Position numbers and translations under genes: made by a program. 64,000 nucleotides of DNA from Desulfotomaculum copahuensis (GTDB taxonomy: Bacteria; Bacillota; Desulfotomaculia; Desulfotomaculales; Desulfovirgulaceae), in contig NZ_LYVF01000013.1 of NCBI RefSeq assembly GCF_001655685.1, forward strand, positions 124,001 to 188,000, written 5' to 3'. Every line of letters begins with the position of its first letter. The stretch's first letter is position 1. This document shows, piece by piece, positions 1 to 8,716 of this stretch. A model generated the notes under the pieces. It had not been told where the DNA came from. It ran no database searches and was given only the letters and a program-made list of their open reading frames with translations.

Positions 1-27
1 GCGTCGTATAAACCTTTCCGTTGAGGT

Positions 28-1434
28 TTATGGTATACATACTGCACCACCTTTCGCAGCAAACGGCTTGCGAGGCAGGTATTCCCCGCGGGGCCGCCCG
101 TCACACAGACGGCCGTCTTTCACCACCTGCCGCCCGCGCAAAAACACATGCACCGGCCGGCCTTTTTGTTCAAAACCTTCGTAGGGCGTGTAATCAACCC
201 GCTGCTGTTGCGTGCCGGCGGTAATCGTCGCACCGCCCCGCGGGTCCCAGACCACGATATCGGCATCGCTGCCCACGGCAATTGTTCCTTTACGGGGATA
301 CAAACCAAACAGCCTGGCCGCCCGGGTGGAGGTCAGGTCGACAAACCTGTGCAGACTGATCCGGCCGGTCGCCACGCCGTACGTATACAACAATCCCATG
401 CGGTTCTCCACTCCGGGAATACCGCCGGGTATCCGGCTGAAATCGGTAAGACCAAGTTCCTTTTGCCCTTTAAAATTAAATGAGCAGTGATCCGTGGCCA
501 CGGTATCCACCAGGCCGCTTTCCAGGCCCGACCACAATACCTGTTGCTCTTCCCGGAAACGCAGAGGAGGCGACATGACATATTTGGCCCCCTCGAACCC
601 TTCTTTTTGATAACAGTTTTCGTCCAGGAGCAGGTATTGCGGACAAGTTTCCGCGTAAACCTCCACCCCCCGCAGTCTGGCCTCGACCACCGCCCGTAAC
701 GCCCCGCCGCAGGTGAGATGCACAATATATACGGGCGCACCCGCCAGGCCGGCCAGGACGAGCGCCCTCTCCGTGGCCTCCTGTTCCACCACGGGCGGTC
801 TGGTCAGGGCATGATAGCGGGGCGATACGTGCCCCGCAGCAAGGGCCCGGTCGACCAGCGCCTGAATCATGTCACCGTTTTCACAATGCAGGCAAATCAG
901 CGCTCCCGCGCTTTTAGCCGCCGTCAAAGCCTGCAGCAGGACGCCGTCATCCACCTGCAGTGTTCCTTTGTAGGCCATATAAAACTTGAAAGAAGACACC
1001 CCGGCTTCCGCGACCAGCCGGCTCATTTCCCCCGCCGTGCGGTCGGTCCAGTCGGTTATGGCCATATGGAAGGCGTAGTCGGTGTAACATTTGCCCGCAG
1101 CTCTGGCATGCCAGTTGTCCAGCGCCTGCTGGAGGGATTCACCGGCAAACTGGGTGGCGAAATCGATGATCGTGGTGGTGCCGCCCAGAAGCGCCGCCCG
1201 GGTGCCGCTGGCGAAATCGTCGGCGGTGACGGTGCCGCTCACCGGCAGATCAAAGTGCGTATGCGGATCAATGCCCCCGGGGAAGAGAAAGCAGCCGTCC
1301 ACCGACAGAACCTCATCTTCAGGGCGGCCGATCCGCTCGCCGACGGCGACAATCCGCCCGTCTTCCATGAGCACATCAGCCCGGTAACAATCAGCGGCGG
1401 TGACCACCGTTCCCCCGCTCAATAGAATTCCCAT
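28..1434 (-). CDS. hyuA: Dihydropyrimidinase/D-hydantoinase-family cyclic amidohydrolase (HyuA-like)
   Basis: 468 aa, normal length for a hydantoinase/dihydropyrimidinase, a TIM-barrel metal-dependent amidohydrolase that opens cyclic ureides or imides. Visible metal ligands are HTH in GGIDPHTHFDLP near residue 57, the carbamylated lysine in SSFKFYMAYKG near 150, and Asp in ATDHCSF near 317. The ATG at 1434 follows AAGGAGA at good spacing. It is the last visible gene of the ygeX-ygeY-ygeW-arcC-hyuA run. In that setting the family is thought to hydrolyse a ring intermediate of anaerobic purine breakdown. The exact substrate is inferred from context, not from sequence. Confidence 0.9.
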   Translation of the reverse strand: MGILLSGGTVVTAADCYRADVLMEDGRIVAVGERIGRPEDEVLSVDGCFLFPGGIDPHTHFDLPVSGTVTADDFASGTRAALLGGTTTIIDFATQFAGESLQQALDNWHARAAGKCYTDYAFHMAITDWTDRTAGEMSRLVAEAGVSSFKFYMAYKGTLQVDDGVLLQALTAAKSAGALICLHCENGDMIQALVDRALAAGHVSPRYHALTRPPVVEQEATERALVLAGLAGAPVYIVHLTCGGALRAVVEARLRGVEVYAETCPQYLLLDENCYQKEGFEGAKYVMSPPLRFREEQQVLWSGLESGLVDTVATDHCSFNFKGQKELGLTDFSRIPGGIPGVENRMGLLYTYGVATGRISLHRFVDLTSTRAARLFGLYPRKGTIAVGSDADIVVWDPRGGATITAGTQQQRVDYTPYEGFEQKGRPVHVFLRGRQVVKDGRLCDGRPRGEYLPRKPFAAKGGAVCIP

Positions 1435-1480
1435 GCTCCGTCGTCTCCTTTTCGAGCAGCAGTCCGGCGGGATAAGGCCG

Positions 1481-1512
1481 GGGAGGGGCGGAGCGTCTTA
1501 TACGCCCCTCCC
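1481..1512 (-). other. Intercistronic stem-loop between arcC and hyuA
   Basis: Perfect 10-bp inverted repeat GGGAGGGGCG / CGCCCCTCCC with a 12-nt loop. There is no T-tract on either side, so it does not look like a Rho-independent terminator. It may be an mRNA-stability or processing hairpin in the 110-bp gap. Confidence 0.5.
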
Positions 1513-1545
1513 TCCATGATAGTCCGAACGCGGAACTTCTTAATT

Positions 1546-2496
1546 TTATGGATAAATATGCGTCCCCGTCTTTCCGGCCACGGCTTCCTCCAGAGATTCG
1601 GGATTGGTGATGATGGCTTTTTTCCCGCCTTTTTCCAGGAAGCTGATCACGGCCTGAATTTTGGGCAGCATGCTCCCCGGAGCAAAATGGCCTTCGGCCA
1701 CATATTTCTTCAAATCCGGCAGATGTACTTCATCCAGCGCTTTTTCCTCCGGCCGGCCGTAATTCAAATACACTTTGGGCACGCCGGTGGAAATGACCAG
1801 CATATCGGCATGCACCTCGGAAGCGAGCAGGCTGGTGGCCAGATCTTTGTCCAGCACTGCATCGATGCCCAGCAGGGTTCCGTCGGGCTGTCTGATCACC
1901 GGAATGCCGCCGCCGCCCACACCGATTACGCAGTAACCGTCATGCGCCAGTCTTTTGATGATATCCTTTTCAATGATTTCCTGCGGAACGGGGGAGGGCA
2001 CCACGCGCCGGTAACCCCGACCGGCATCGTTGACCAGCACCCAGCCGGGATTTTCCTTTTTAATTGCTTCGGCCTGCTCCGCGGAATAGAAGGAGCCAAT
2101 CGGTTTGGTCGGATTTTGAAAGGCCGGGTCGTCAACGGCCACGACCGTCTGAGTGATAATCGTCACCGCCTGCCTGTTCAAACCGCGTTTCTTGAACTCA
2201 TTACCCATGGCCTGCTGAATCTGATAGCCGATGGAACCCTGCGTATCGGCGCCGCACATATACAACGGCACGCGGTGGATACCCGCCACCGCGGTGGCAA
2301 TCTCCGCCCTTCTTAATATAAACCCGACCTGCGGTCCGTTGCCATGGGTAATGATTACCTTGTAACCCCGCTCAATCAGACCGGCGATATGTCCGGCCGT
2401 TTCGCAAACGGCGTCGTTTTGATCTTCAACGGTTTGATGCGCCTCATCGCGGATCAGGGAATTGCCGCCGATGGCTACGACAAGCAGTTCGCTCAT
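1546..2496 (-). CDS. arcC: Carbamate kinase (ArcC/YqeA-like)
   Basis: About 316 aa, typical for carbamate kinase, a cytosolic amino-acid-kinase-fold enzyme that makes ATP from carbamoyl phosphate and ADP. Supporting motifs are the N-terminal VVAIGGNSL, the ITHGNGPQVG stretch and the GGGGIPV glycine-rich loop. The ATG at 2496 sits one base past the ygeW stop (TAAAATG), with GGTGG upstream. A GTG at 2508 would add four residues but has no good ribosome site. Its place right after a carbamoyltransferase suggests it takes the carbamoyl phosphate released there and gives substrate-level ATP. Confidence 0.92.
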   Translation of the reverse strand: MSELLVVAIGGNSLIRDEAHQTVEDQNDAVCETAGHIAGLIERGYKVIITHGNGPQVGFILRRAEIATAVAGIHRVPLYMCGADTQGSIGYQIQQAMGNEFKKRGLNRQAVTIITQTVVAVDDPAFQNPTKPIGSFYSAEQAEAIKKENPGWVLVNDAGRGYRRVVPSPVPQEIIEKDIIKRLAHDGYCVIGVGGGGIPVIRQPDGTLLGIDAVLDKDLATSLLASEVHADMLVISTGVPKVYLNYGRPEEKALDEVHLPDLKKYVAEGHFAPGSMLPKIQAVISFLEKGGKKAIITNPESLEEAVAGKTGTHIYP

Positions 2497-2497
2497 T

Positions 2498-3502
2498 TTA
2501 CCGGCCACCCATCAAAAGAGTCATTACCGCTTTGGCGGTATGCAGACGGTTTTCCGCCTCGTCGTACACGATGGAGTGCGGTCCGTCGATGACCGAGTCT
2601 TCAACTTCGTTATTGCGGTCAGCCGGCAGGGCGTGCATATACATGACATCTTTATCCGCCAGAGCCATCTTGGCTTCCGTGCACTTCCAGGACCTGTGGG
2701 CCATGAGCTTTTCGTCGACCACTTTGGCCGCTCCAACCGTCGTCGCTCCGGTTTGATCGTTTACCCAGCTCCCCCAGTTTTTGGGAATCACAACATGTGC
2801 GCCTTCGTATGCCTCTTCTTCATTATTGGTTACGGTGACAGTACCACCGTATCTGGCGGCATTGGCTCTGGCCTGTTCGATAACCCAGTCCGGAAGCTCC
2901 CAGCCTTTCGGATGCGCGAGCACTACATCCATGCCGTAGCGTGGGAAGAGCAGCACCTGGGACACGGGGACTGAAATCGGTTTCTTGTGGCTTTCCGCAT
3001 AGGCCCAGATGATCGAGACCTTGACGCGCTTCAAGTCGCCGATTTTTTCCTTCATGGTCATCAGGTCGGCCAGTGCCTGGAACGGGTGGTAAAGATCGCA
3101 CTGCAGGTTCATCACCGGAACGGTCGACCATTTGGCCATTTCATTCAGATATTTGTTGCCGAGGCCCCAGTTGCAGTACCGGCAGGCGATGGCGTGACCG
3201 AACCGGGACAGGATGATGGCGGTGTCCTTGGCGCTTTCACCGTGGGCGATCTGCATATTGCTCGAATCCAGATAGTTGGCGTGGCCGCCCAGTTGCGCGA
3301 TGCCCGCCTCCATGGAATTCCTGGTTCTGGTGGATTGTTCGAAAAAGATGAGGAACATGGTCTGGTATTTGAGGTACGGGGTGGGCACCCCCATGGCGAA
3401 CTTTTTCTTCAAGTCAAAAGAAACTTCCAGCATGGTGTCGACTTCTTCTTTGGAGAAATCCTCCAGGTTGATAAAATGCCTGCCGCGAAAAATGGACTGC
3501 AT
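2498..3502 (-). CDS. ygeW: Knotted carbamoyltransferase (YgeW-like)
   Basis: 334 aa aspartate/ornithine carbamoyltransferase-fold protein. Visible are the carbamoyl-phosphate motif STRTR, IAHGES, NLQCDLYHP and HALPADR. The proline-rich KKPISVPVSQ segment matches the knotted sub-family that includes E. coli YgeW and acetylornithine carbamoyltransferase. It is about 60 residues shorter than E. coli YgeW, so it is an ortholog-like relative rather than a close match. AAGGAGG precedes the ATG. With ArcC next to it and YgeX nearby, the likely direction is phosphorolysis of an ureido compound to carbamoyl phosphate plus an amine (possibly 2,3-diaminopropionate). That direction is inference. Confidence 0.85.
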   Translation of the reverse strand: MQSIFRGRHFINLEDFSKEEVDTMLEVSFDLKKKFAMGVPTPYLKYQTMFLIFFEQSTRTRNSMEAGIAQLGGHANYLDSSNMQIAHGESAKDTAIILSRFGHAIACRYCNWGLGNKYLNEMAKWSTVPVMNLQCDLYHPFQALADLMTMKEKIGDLKRVKVSIIWAYAESHKKPISVPVSQVLLFPRYGMDVVLAHPKGWELPDWVIEQARANAARYGGTVTVTNNEEEAYEGAHVVIPKNWGSWVNDQTGATTVGAAKVVDEKLMAHRSWKCTEAKMALADKDVMYMHALPADRNNEVEDSVIDGPHSIVYDEAENRLHTAKAVMTLLMGGR

Positions 3503-3540
3503 AACCTTAATTCCTCCTTGGTAGAGTGTGGTTTTTGGCT

Positions 3541-4785
3541 TTACTTGATCGGGTTTTCCGTGCGGGCCGGCATTTCTCCGGCGTATTTGCGCACGTAAAT
3601 CCCGGGAATGGCTGCATACATGGCCGCCGCGTCGACCAGTTCCTTCTTCCAGGTTCTTTCATTGGGCGCGTGCGCCTGATCCTCGTGTCCGGGGCCGAAA
3701 CCTATGCAGGGAATGCCGAAACGCCCCATGATGGAAACACCGTTGGTGGAAAAGGTCCATTTGTCGACCACCGGTTCCCGTTTGAACAGATTCTGATAAG
3801 CCTCCACCAGCGTCTTGCAAACCGGATGATCCTCCTCAATCAGCCAGGTGGGGAAATAGGCTTCCGTGGGATAAACCAGATTCGTATACGACGGCCTGGC
3901 ATATTCGTACATGGACACTTCGGCACCCGCCGCCTTTACAGAGGGCAGATTTCTGATCTGCTGGAGGGCATATTCCGCATCCTCACCGGCGGTGAGCCGT
4001 CTGTCGATGGAAATCCAGCAACTGTCCGCCACCGCGCAGCGGGAGGGCGAAGTGTGAAAGATCTCCGATACGGCCAGCGTGCCCTTGCCCAGAAAGTCAT
4101 GGTCTTTGAGGTTTTCATTCAGCGCACGCAGTTCAAGTAAAATGGGGGCCATTTTATATATGGCGTTGTCCCCGCGTTCGGGAGCGGAACCGTGACAGCT
4201 GATCCCTTTGGTGGTCACCTTTATTTCCATCCGGCCGCGCTGCCCGCGGTAGATCCGGCCGTCCGTCGGTTCGGTGAGCACCACGAACTCCGGCCGGAGC
4301 TTATCCTCGTTAATAATGTACTGCCAGCACAAACCGTCGCAATCTTCTTCCTGTACCGAACCGACCACCACCAGGGTATAGTCGTCCAAAAGGTTCAGCT
4401 CTTTGATTATTTTTCCGGCGTAAACCATGGCGGCCATACCGCCTTCCTGGTCGCTGGCCCCGCGGCCGATGATAATTTCATCGTCCTCATAGCCCTGATA
4501 GGGATCGTACTGCCAGTTTTCCGGGTTGCCGACACCCACGGTATCGATATGTGCATCCATGGCAATCAGATGCCTGCCATTACCGATATACCCCAGGATG
4601 TTCCCCATCGGATCGATAACCACCCGGTCAAAACCGACCTTTTCCATTTCTTCCTTGATTCTGTTGATTACTTTTTCTTCCTGGCAGCTTTCACTGGGGA
4701 TAGCGATCATATCCCGCAAAAATCTGCTCATTTCCGGCTGATATTTCTGTGCCAGCTCCACAATCCGGGAAAAATCAGTACCCAT
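3541..4785 (-). CDS. ygeY: M20-family metallohydrolase YgeY
   Basis: 414 aa, full length for the YgeY branch of the M20 di-zinc peptidase/amidohydrolase family, often labelled a selenium-metabolism hydrolase. Metal and catalytic motifs are visible: [32 protein letters not shown] and the C-terminal [24 protein letters not shown] lies in the lid domain. GAGGGGA precedes the ATG. It sits between ygeX and ygeW, the same company it keeps in E. coli. M20 enzymes in purine and pyrimidine routes commonly cleave N-carbamoyl (ureido) groups, so a ureido-acid amidohydrolase role is likely but unproven. Confidence 0.9.
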   Translation of the reverse strand: MGTDFSRIVELAQKYQPEMSRFLRDMIAIPSESCQEEKVINRIKEEMEKVGFDRVVIDPMGNILGYIGNGRHLIAMDAHIDTVGVGNPENWQYDPYQGYEDDEIIIGRGASDQEGGMAAMVYAGKIIKELNLLDDYTLVVVGSVQEEDCDGLCWQYIINEDKLRPEFVVLTEPTDGRIYRGQRGRMEIKVTTKGISCHGSAPERGDNAIYKMAPILLELRALNENLKDHDFLGKGTLAVSEIFHTSPSRCAVADSCWISIDRRLTAGEDAEYALQQIRNLPSVKAAGAEVSMYEYARPSYTNLVYPTEAYFPTWLIEEDHPVCKTLVEAYQNLFKREPVVDKWTFSTNGVSIMGRFGIPCIGFGPGHEDQAHAPNERTWKKELVDAAAMYAAIPGIYVRKYAGEMPARTENPIK

Positions 4786-4822
4786 AAATATCCCCTCTCC
4801 TTGCTCTTGCCCCGGCCATTAT

Positions 4823-6067
4823 TCACTCTTCGGGAAGTTCACTCTCACAATCAAAGCTGGGATACTTTCCATCCCATACGACATCTCTATAATTAACCGG
4901 ATCTGTGTCGCCTTCCGTGCTGAAAATGAGGATTTTTGAATTTCTGTCCAGTTTGAGCAAATCTCTCACCGGTTTCAAGTTTTCGTTCTTCATGATCTCA
5001 ATCAGCACACCGATGGTCACCGCTCCCGATTCGCCCGACACCACCCGCGGATCTCCGCCCAACGGATTGCCCAGAATGCGCATTCCTTTGGCGGCCAGGC
5101 AATCCGAACAGGAAATAAACGCATCGCTGTAATCCCATAGAATCCGCCAGCCGATCGGGTTGGGCTCGCCGCAGGCCAGCCCGGCCATAATGGTATTCAT
5201 ATTGCCGCCCACTTTCCGCGGTTTCCCGTCGCCGGCCAGGGCGGAACGGTAAATACAATCGGCCTTTTCCGGCTCCACAACGGCGGTGATCGGTCGGGAA
5301 GCGCCGAAAATAGAGGCAAAATAACCCTGTACGGAACCGGCCAGCGACCCCACTCCGGCCTGGATGAAGATATGGGTCGGCCTGTCCACGCCGCACTGCT
5401 TCAACTGTTCCAGGGCTTCCGCGGCCATAGTGGCGTAACCCTGCATAATCCAGGTGGGAATGTCTTCATAACCTTCCCAGACGGTGTCCTGAACAACCAC
5501 CCAGCCACTTTTGCGCGCGTTCTCGGCCGCCAGTCGGACCGCATCATCGTAATTGAGGTCGGTAATATAGGCCTCGGCCCCGGTGGCCAGTATGTTTTTC
5601 ATGCGGATCAGCGAAGAACCGACGGGCATGTAAACAACCGCCTTTTGTCCGAGCTGCTGGGCGGCCCAGGCCACCCCCCGGCCGTGGTTTCCGTCCGTGG
5701 CGGTGGTAAAAGTGATATTCCCCAGCTTTTCTCTGACCTCTCCGGTCTTCAAGCTGTCAAAACTGATTTCGCTGATATCCAGCCCGAGACGCCCGGCCAG
5801 ATATTTGCCGATGGCATAAGTACCGCCCAGCACTTTGAATGCGTTTAAACCAAAACGATAGGACTCATCCTTGACATAAATCCCCGCTACACCGGCGTAG
5901 GCGGCCAGTTCGGACATGCTCCGCAGAGGAGTCGGATCGTACTGCGGAAAGGTGCGGTGAAAATCCCTCACCTTTTTAATTTCCTCCCGGCCTAAAAAGT
6001 GCAGGGGAAATTTGTCCCTGTCCTGACGCGCATGCGGGTTAGCCACCCATTTAAGCCTCTTGTTCAC
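4823..6067 (-). CDS. ygeX: 2,3-diaminopropionate ammonia-lyase (YgeX/DpaL)
   Basis: 414 aa from the GTG at 6067, which follows AGGGGG at 7 nt. The open frame extends 33 codons further upstream, but those codons run toward the promoter and lack family features. It is a PLP fold-type II enzyme converting diaminopropionate to pyruvate plus two ammonia. The Schiff-base lysine sits in GLNAFKVLGG near residue 78, the TATDGNHGRG substrate/cofactor loop is clear, and GVGSLAGSVQGY is the phosphate-binding glycine loop. It is the first gene of the ygeX-ygeY-ygeW-arcC-hyuA unit, about 100 nt below the predicted sigma-54 start site. Confidence 0.93.
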   Translation of the reverse strand: MNKRLKWVANPHARQDRDKFPLHFLGREEIKKVRDFHRTFPQYDPTPLRSMSELAAYAGVAGIYVKDESYRFGLNAFKVLGGTYAIGKYLAGRLGLDISEISFDSLKTGEVREKLGNITFTTATDGNHGRGVAWAAQQLGQKAVVYMPVGSSLIRMKNILATGAEAYITDLNYDDAVRLAAENARKSGWVVVQDTVWEGYEDIPTWIMQGYATMAAEALEQLKQCGVDRPTHIFIQAGVGSLAGSVQGYFASIFGASRPITAVVEPEKADCIYRSALAGDGKPRKVGGNMNTIMAGLACGEPNPIGWRILWDYSDAFISCSDCLAAKGMRILGNPLGGDPRVVSGESGAVTIGVLIEIMKNENLKPVRDLLKLDRNSKILIFSTEGDTDPVNYRDVVWDGKYPSFDCESELPEE

Positions 6068-6178
6068 CTTAATCCCCCTTGATGATGCAGCAATGTCGCG
6101 ACCACTGCAGATTCGCTGTTTCCCGTCGGCGGCTCTTCCCATTGCATCTCTTTCCACCCGGGCCACGCATCAAAAGAC

Positions 6179-6195
6179 TAGCAAATTAAGTGCCA
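6179..6195 (-). promoter_or_regulatory. Sigma-54 (-24/-12) promoter of the ygeX operon
   Basis: On the minus strand TGGCAC-TTAAT-TTGCTA matches the consensus TGGCACN5TTGCW, with the GG and GC separated by the required 10 bp. The predicted start is about 6169, some 100 nt before ygeX. A sigma-54 activator is encoded at 11890, and palindromic activator sites lie upstream. Confidence 0.85.
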
Positions 6196-6258
6196 GCCGG
6201 CAGGCGGCGCAAATACCGGCGCCTGCGGACTCCTTCCCGGCAACGGGAATCCTCCGGG

Positions 6259-6273
6259 TTATCAGTTTGATAA
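6259..6273. promoter_or_regulatory. Single 15-bp palindromic activator site (TTATCA-N3-TGATAA)
   Basis: TTATCAGTTTGATAA is a perfect match to the palindrome found at four other places in the island. Its centre is about 97 bp upstream of the predicted ygeX start. It may be a third, promoter-proximal site for the sigma-54 activator. Confidence 0.6.
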
Positions 6274-6972
6274 AAAAAGAGGGCGGCACGGGAAAAATGC
6301 CTTATCATGATGATAATCAATTATCAATGTGATAAGCACGCCCGGCCGCCCCGCCCGGAGCAAACCCCTGCCGCCGCCGGAAGCGCCGGCGGTGCCAAAA
6401 AGCGCCCCCGCCCCGGCCAGAGCAGACATCCCCCCGGGCCAGGGAAGAAACCCATCCCCGCCGCCCAGCCGGGATGATTGACCACCGCAAAACCGTATCC
6501 CTTCGCCGCGTCCACCACCCAGGCTTCCGCTCCGGCCACCGCCAGCCGCGGGTAAAGGGGTTTTGAGGGGCAATCCCCGGCTGCCGTCGGCCTCCACCAG
6601 CAGATAATCGCAGGCAGCCGCCGCGGAGCGGAAAAGGGACGGATCGACGCCCACCACCTTGCCGGCCGCATCGGTGCCCGCCCCCCACAGACGGGGCACG
6701 CCGCCCCGGTACTGCGGGTGCGGCGGTTCCCGGCCGGTCCAGAGCACGGCCTCATCCGGTTCCGGCGGATAAACCCGGGTGGTGGTGCTCAGAAGCACCA
6801 GCCGCCCCTGCCGGTGCAGATACCCCCCCAGGGTGTAAAGCAGGGTGGTTTTGCCGCCGCCACCGGTCAGGGCCACCACCGCCGGGGGCGGCGGCAGCAG
6901 ACGGGCCGTGCGGGGAACCGGACCATCACCGCTCATCATCGGCCCCCCTCCCGGAGCTTGCACGTCTTTCAT
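6262..6972 (-). pseudogene. Broken yqeC-mocA remnant (selenium/molybdenum cofactor accessory genes)
   Basis: The ATG overlaps the adeC stop by 4 bp. The first ~130 codons look like YqeC, a P-loop protein seen with selenium-dependent molybdenum hydroxylases: LTGGGGKTTLLYTLG, STTTRVY and LLVEADGSRGLPLKTPLP. After that the frame turns to low-complexity Gly/Arg. A neighbouring minus-strand frame (about 6540-6450) reads GYGFAVVNHPGWAAGMG, the kind of segment found in MocA-type cytidylyltransferases (VVNPxWAxGM). The end of yqeC and the start of mocA seem to be missing, with a frame change between them. The nominal C-terminus runs into the operator palindromes, so it is not a natural end. The YqeC part is fairly sure; the MocA part is less so. 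Confidence 0.6.
6302..6335. promoter_or_regulatory. Paired upstream activator sites of ygeX
   Basis: TTATCATGATGATAA (6302-6316) and TTATCAATGTGATAA (6321-6335) are two copies of TTATCA-N3-TGATAA, 19 bp apart (about two helical turns). Their centres are at about -140 and -159 from the predicted ygeX start. The azgA promoter carries the same arrangement. This is the geometry expected of enhancer sites for a bacterial enhancer-binding protein. Confidence 0.75.
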
Positions 6973-8696
6973 AACAGCAGGGGTACCGGTTGAAAGCTGT
7001 GCACATCCACCAGCCCCCGGTCGGTCAATTTCAGCTCGGGAATCACCGGCAGGGACAGAAAAGCCAGCGTCATCAGGGGATCCGTCCCGGCAAAGGCCCC
7101 CAGGCCGCGGGCAAGGCGGTGCAGTTCGTCCAGCGCGTCCGCCGTTTCTTCCGCCGGGCGCTCCGTGATCAGGCCGGCCACCGGCAGGGGCAGACGGCCC
7201 AGCACCCGATCCCCCGCGACCAGGCAGAAACCGCCACCCATTTCCACGCAGGTGCGCACGGCCAGATCCATCTCGGCGTCGCTCATCCCGGCCACCACCA
7301 GATTGTGTGAATCATGGGCCACTGTGGAGGCAACCGCCCCCCTTTGCAAACCGAGGCCTTCCACAAAACCGACGCCGACCCGTCCCGAAGCGTGATGACG
7401 CTCGATCACGGCTATTTTGGCTATCCCGCGCGCCGGATCGGACTGCACCAGGCCGTCTTGCACGGGCAGTTCGCGTTCCAGGGCATCGGTGAGCAGGGAG
7501 AATTCACGCACCCCGATCACCCTTGCGCGGACGGTTCCGCCCGGCGCGGGGCCGTCCGGCCGCACGGCCAGCCTGTCCGCGGACCAGTTCCCGATGCGCA
7601 CACTGTTCTTCAGGTGCGGCGCGGGCAGGTGTGAAAAACGCGGCCGCGACCCCCGGCTGCTCTGCCGCTCTCCCCCCCAGTACACCGCTTCTATTTCAAA
7701 GCGCTCCAGGTCGTTTAAAACAACAAAGTCGGCCTGATAACCCGGCGCCACCGCCCCCAGGCCGGCCAGGCCAAAGGCGCGCGCGGCGTTGATGGTGGCC
7801 ATCTGCACGGCGCGCACGGGCGGGCAGCCGGCCCGGATGGCCAGGCGGATTAAATGATCAATACTCCCCTCCCGGAGCAGGTCGGTCACATGACGATCGT
7901 CGGTGACGAAAAGAAAACGGGAGGCGTTTTCCCCGGTCACCGCCGGCAGCAGGGCGAGCAGATTTCTGGCTGCGCTGCCCTCCCGCAGCATGATATAAAA
8001 TCCCCGCCGCAGGCGCTCCAGCACCTCTTCCGGTGTGGTACACTCATGATCGGTGGTCATGCCGGCCAGATAGTAGGCATTCAGATCCTGCGGGGCGATT
8101 CCGGGGGCGTGACCGTCCCGGTGCCGCACGGGCAGTTCCAGTTTGGCCGTCATATCCGGCCTGGCTTCCAGCACCGCCGGGTAATCCATCACTTCCCCCA
8201 GGCCGATCACCCGCGGGTGATCCACGAACGGGCGCAGATCCTCCGCCGCAAGGCGCGCTCCGGACGTTTCCAGATCAGTGGCCGGAACACAGGAAGGCAG
8301 AGCGACAAAACCGTTGAAAGGCAGGGGGGAAAGCGCGTCCAGGATGTAACGTATACCGGCCGGGCCGGCCACATTGGCGATTTCATGCGGGTCGACCACC
8401 GCTGCGGTCACCCCGTGGGACAGCAGCAGCGCACAAAACTCTTCCGGACAAAGAGACGAACTCTCAATATGGACATGCCCGTCAATCAGCCCGGGAACCA
8501 CGTATTTCCCGTCGAGATCGATTTCCCGACGCGCTTTTTCGAAGGCGCCGATGCCGACGAACTTTCCCCGATCAATCCCGATTTCAGTCAAATGAATTTC
8601 CCCGGAAAAAACGTTGACCAGCCGGGCACGGCGCAGAACCAGATCTATCTCCGCGCGGCCGCGGGCCGCATCCATTTTTTCCTTCCATCCGGACAC
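6969..8696 (-). CDS. adeC: Adenine deaminase
   Basis: 575 aa, the usual length of AdeC, which deaminates adenine to hypoxanthine in the cytosol. The amidohydrolase metal motif is VPGLIDGHVHIESS. VVDPHEIANVAG, the TTDHECTTPEE segment and the C-terminal SHDSHNLVVAGMSD (residues from about 430) are characteristic of the family. The start is the GTG at 8696, 8 nt after AAGGAGG. An in-frame TTG further up overlaps the previous stop and has no ribosome site. It feeds adenine into the same hypoxanthine/xanthine pool that the permease supplies. Confidence 0.95.
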   Translation of the reverse strand: MSGWKEKMDAARGRAEIDLVLRRARLVNVFSGEIHLTEIGIDRGKFVGIGAFEKARREIDLDGKYVVPGLIDGHVHIESSSLCPEEFCALLLSHGVTAAVVDPHEIANVAGPAGIRYILDALSPLPFNGFVALPSCVPATDLETSGARLAAEDLRPFVDHPRVIGLGEVMDYPAVLEARPDMTAKLELPVRHRDGHAPGIAPQDLNAYYLAGMTTDHECTTPEEVLERLRRGFYIMLREGSAARNLLALLPAVTGENASRFLFVTDDRHVTDLLREGSIDHLIRLAIRAGCPPVRAVQMATINAARAFGLAGLGAVAPGYQADFVVLNDLERFEIEAVYWGGERQSSRGSRPRFSHLPAPHLKNSVRIGNWSADRLAVRPDGPAPGGTVRARVIGVREFSLLTDALERELPVQDGLVQSDPARGIAKIAVIERHHASGRVGVGFVEGLGLQRGAVASTVAHDSHNLVVAGMSDAEMDLAVRTCVEMGGGFCLVAGDRVLGRLPLPVAGLITERPAEETADALDELHRLARGLGAFAGTDPLMTLAFLSLPVIPELKLTDRGLVDVHSFQPVPLLL

Positions 8697-8716
8697 GGCA
8701 TTTGCCTCCTTCGGCT

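Noticed and set aside
6068-6166. 33-codon N-terminal extension of YgeX
   Set aside because: It lies in the sigma-54 leader, lacks family similarity and a ribosome site; GTG 6067 has AGGGGG at 7 nt.
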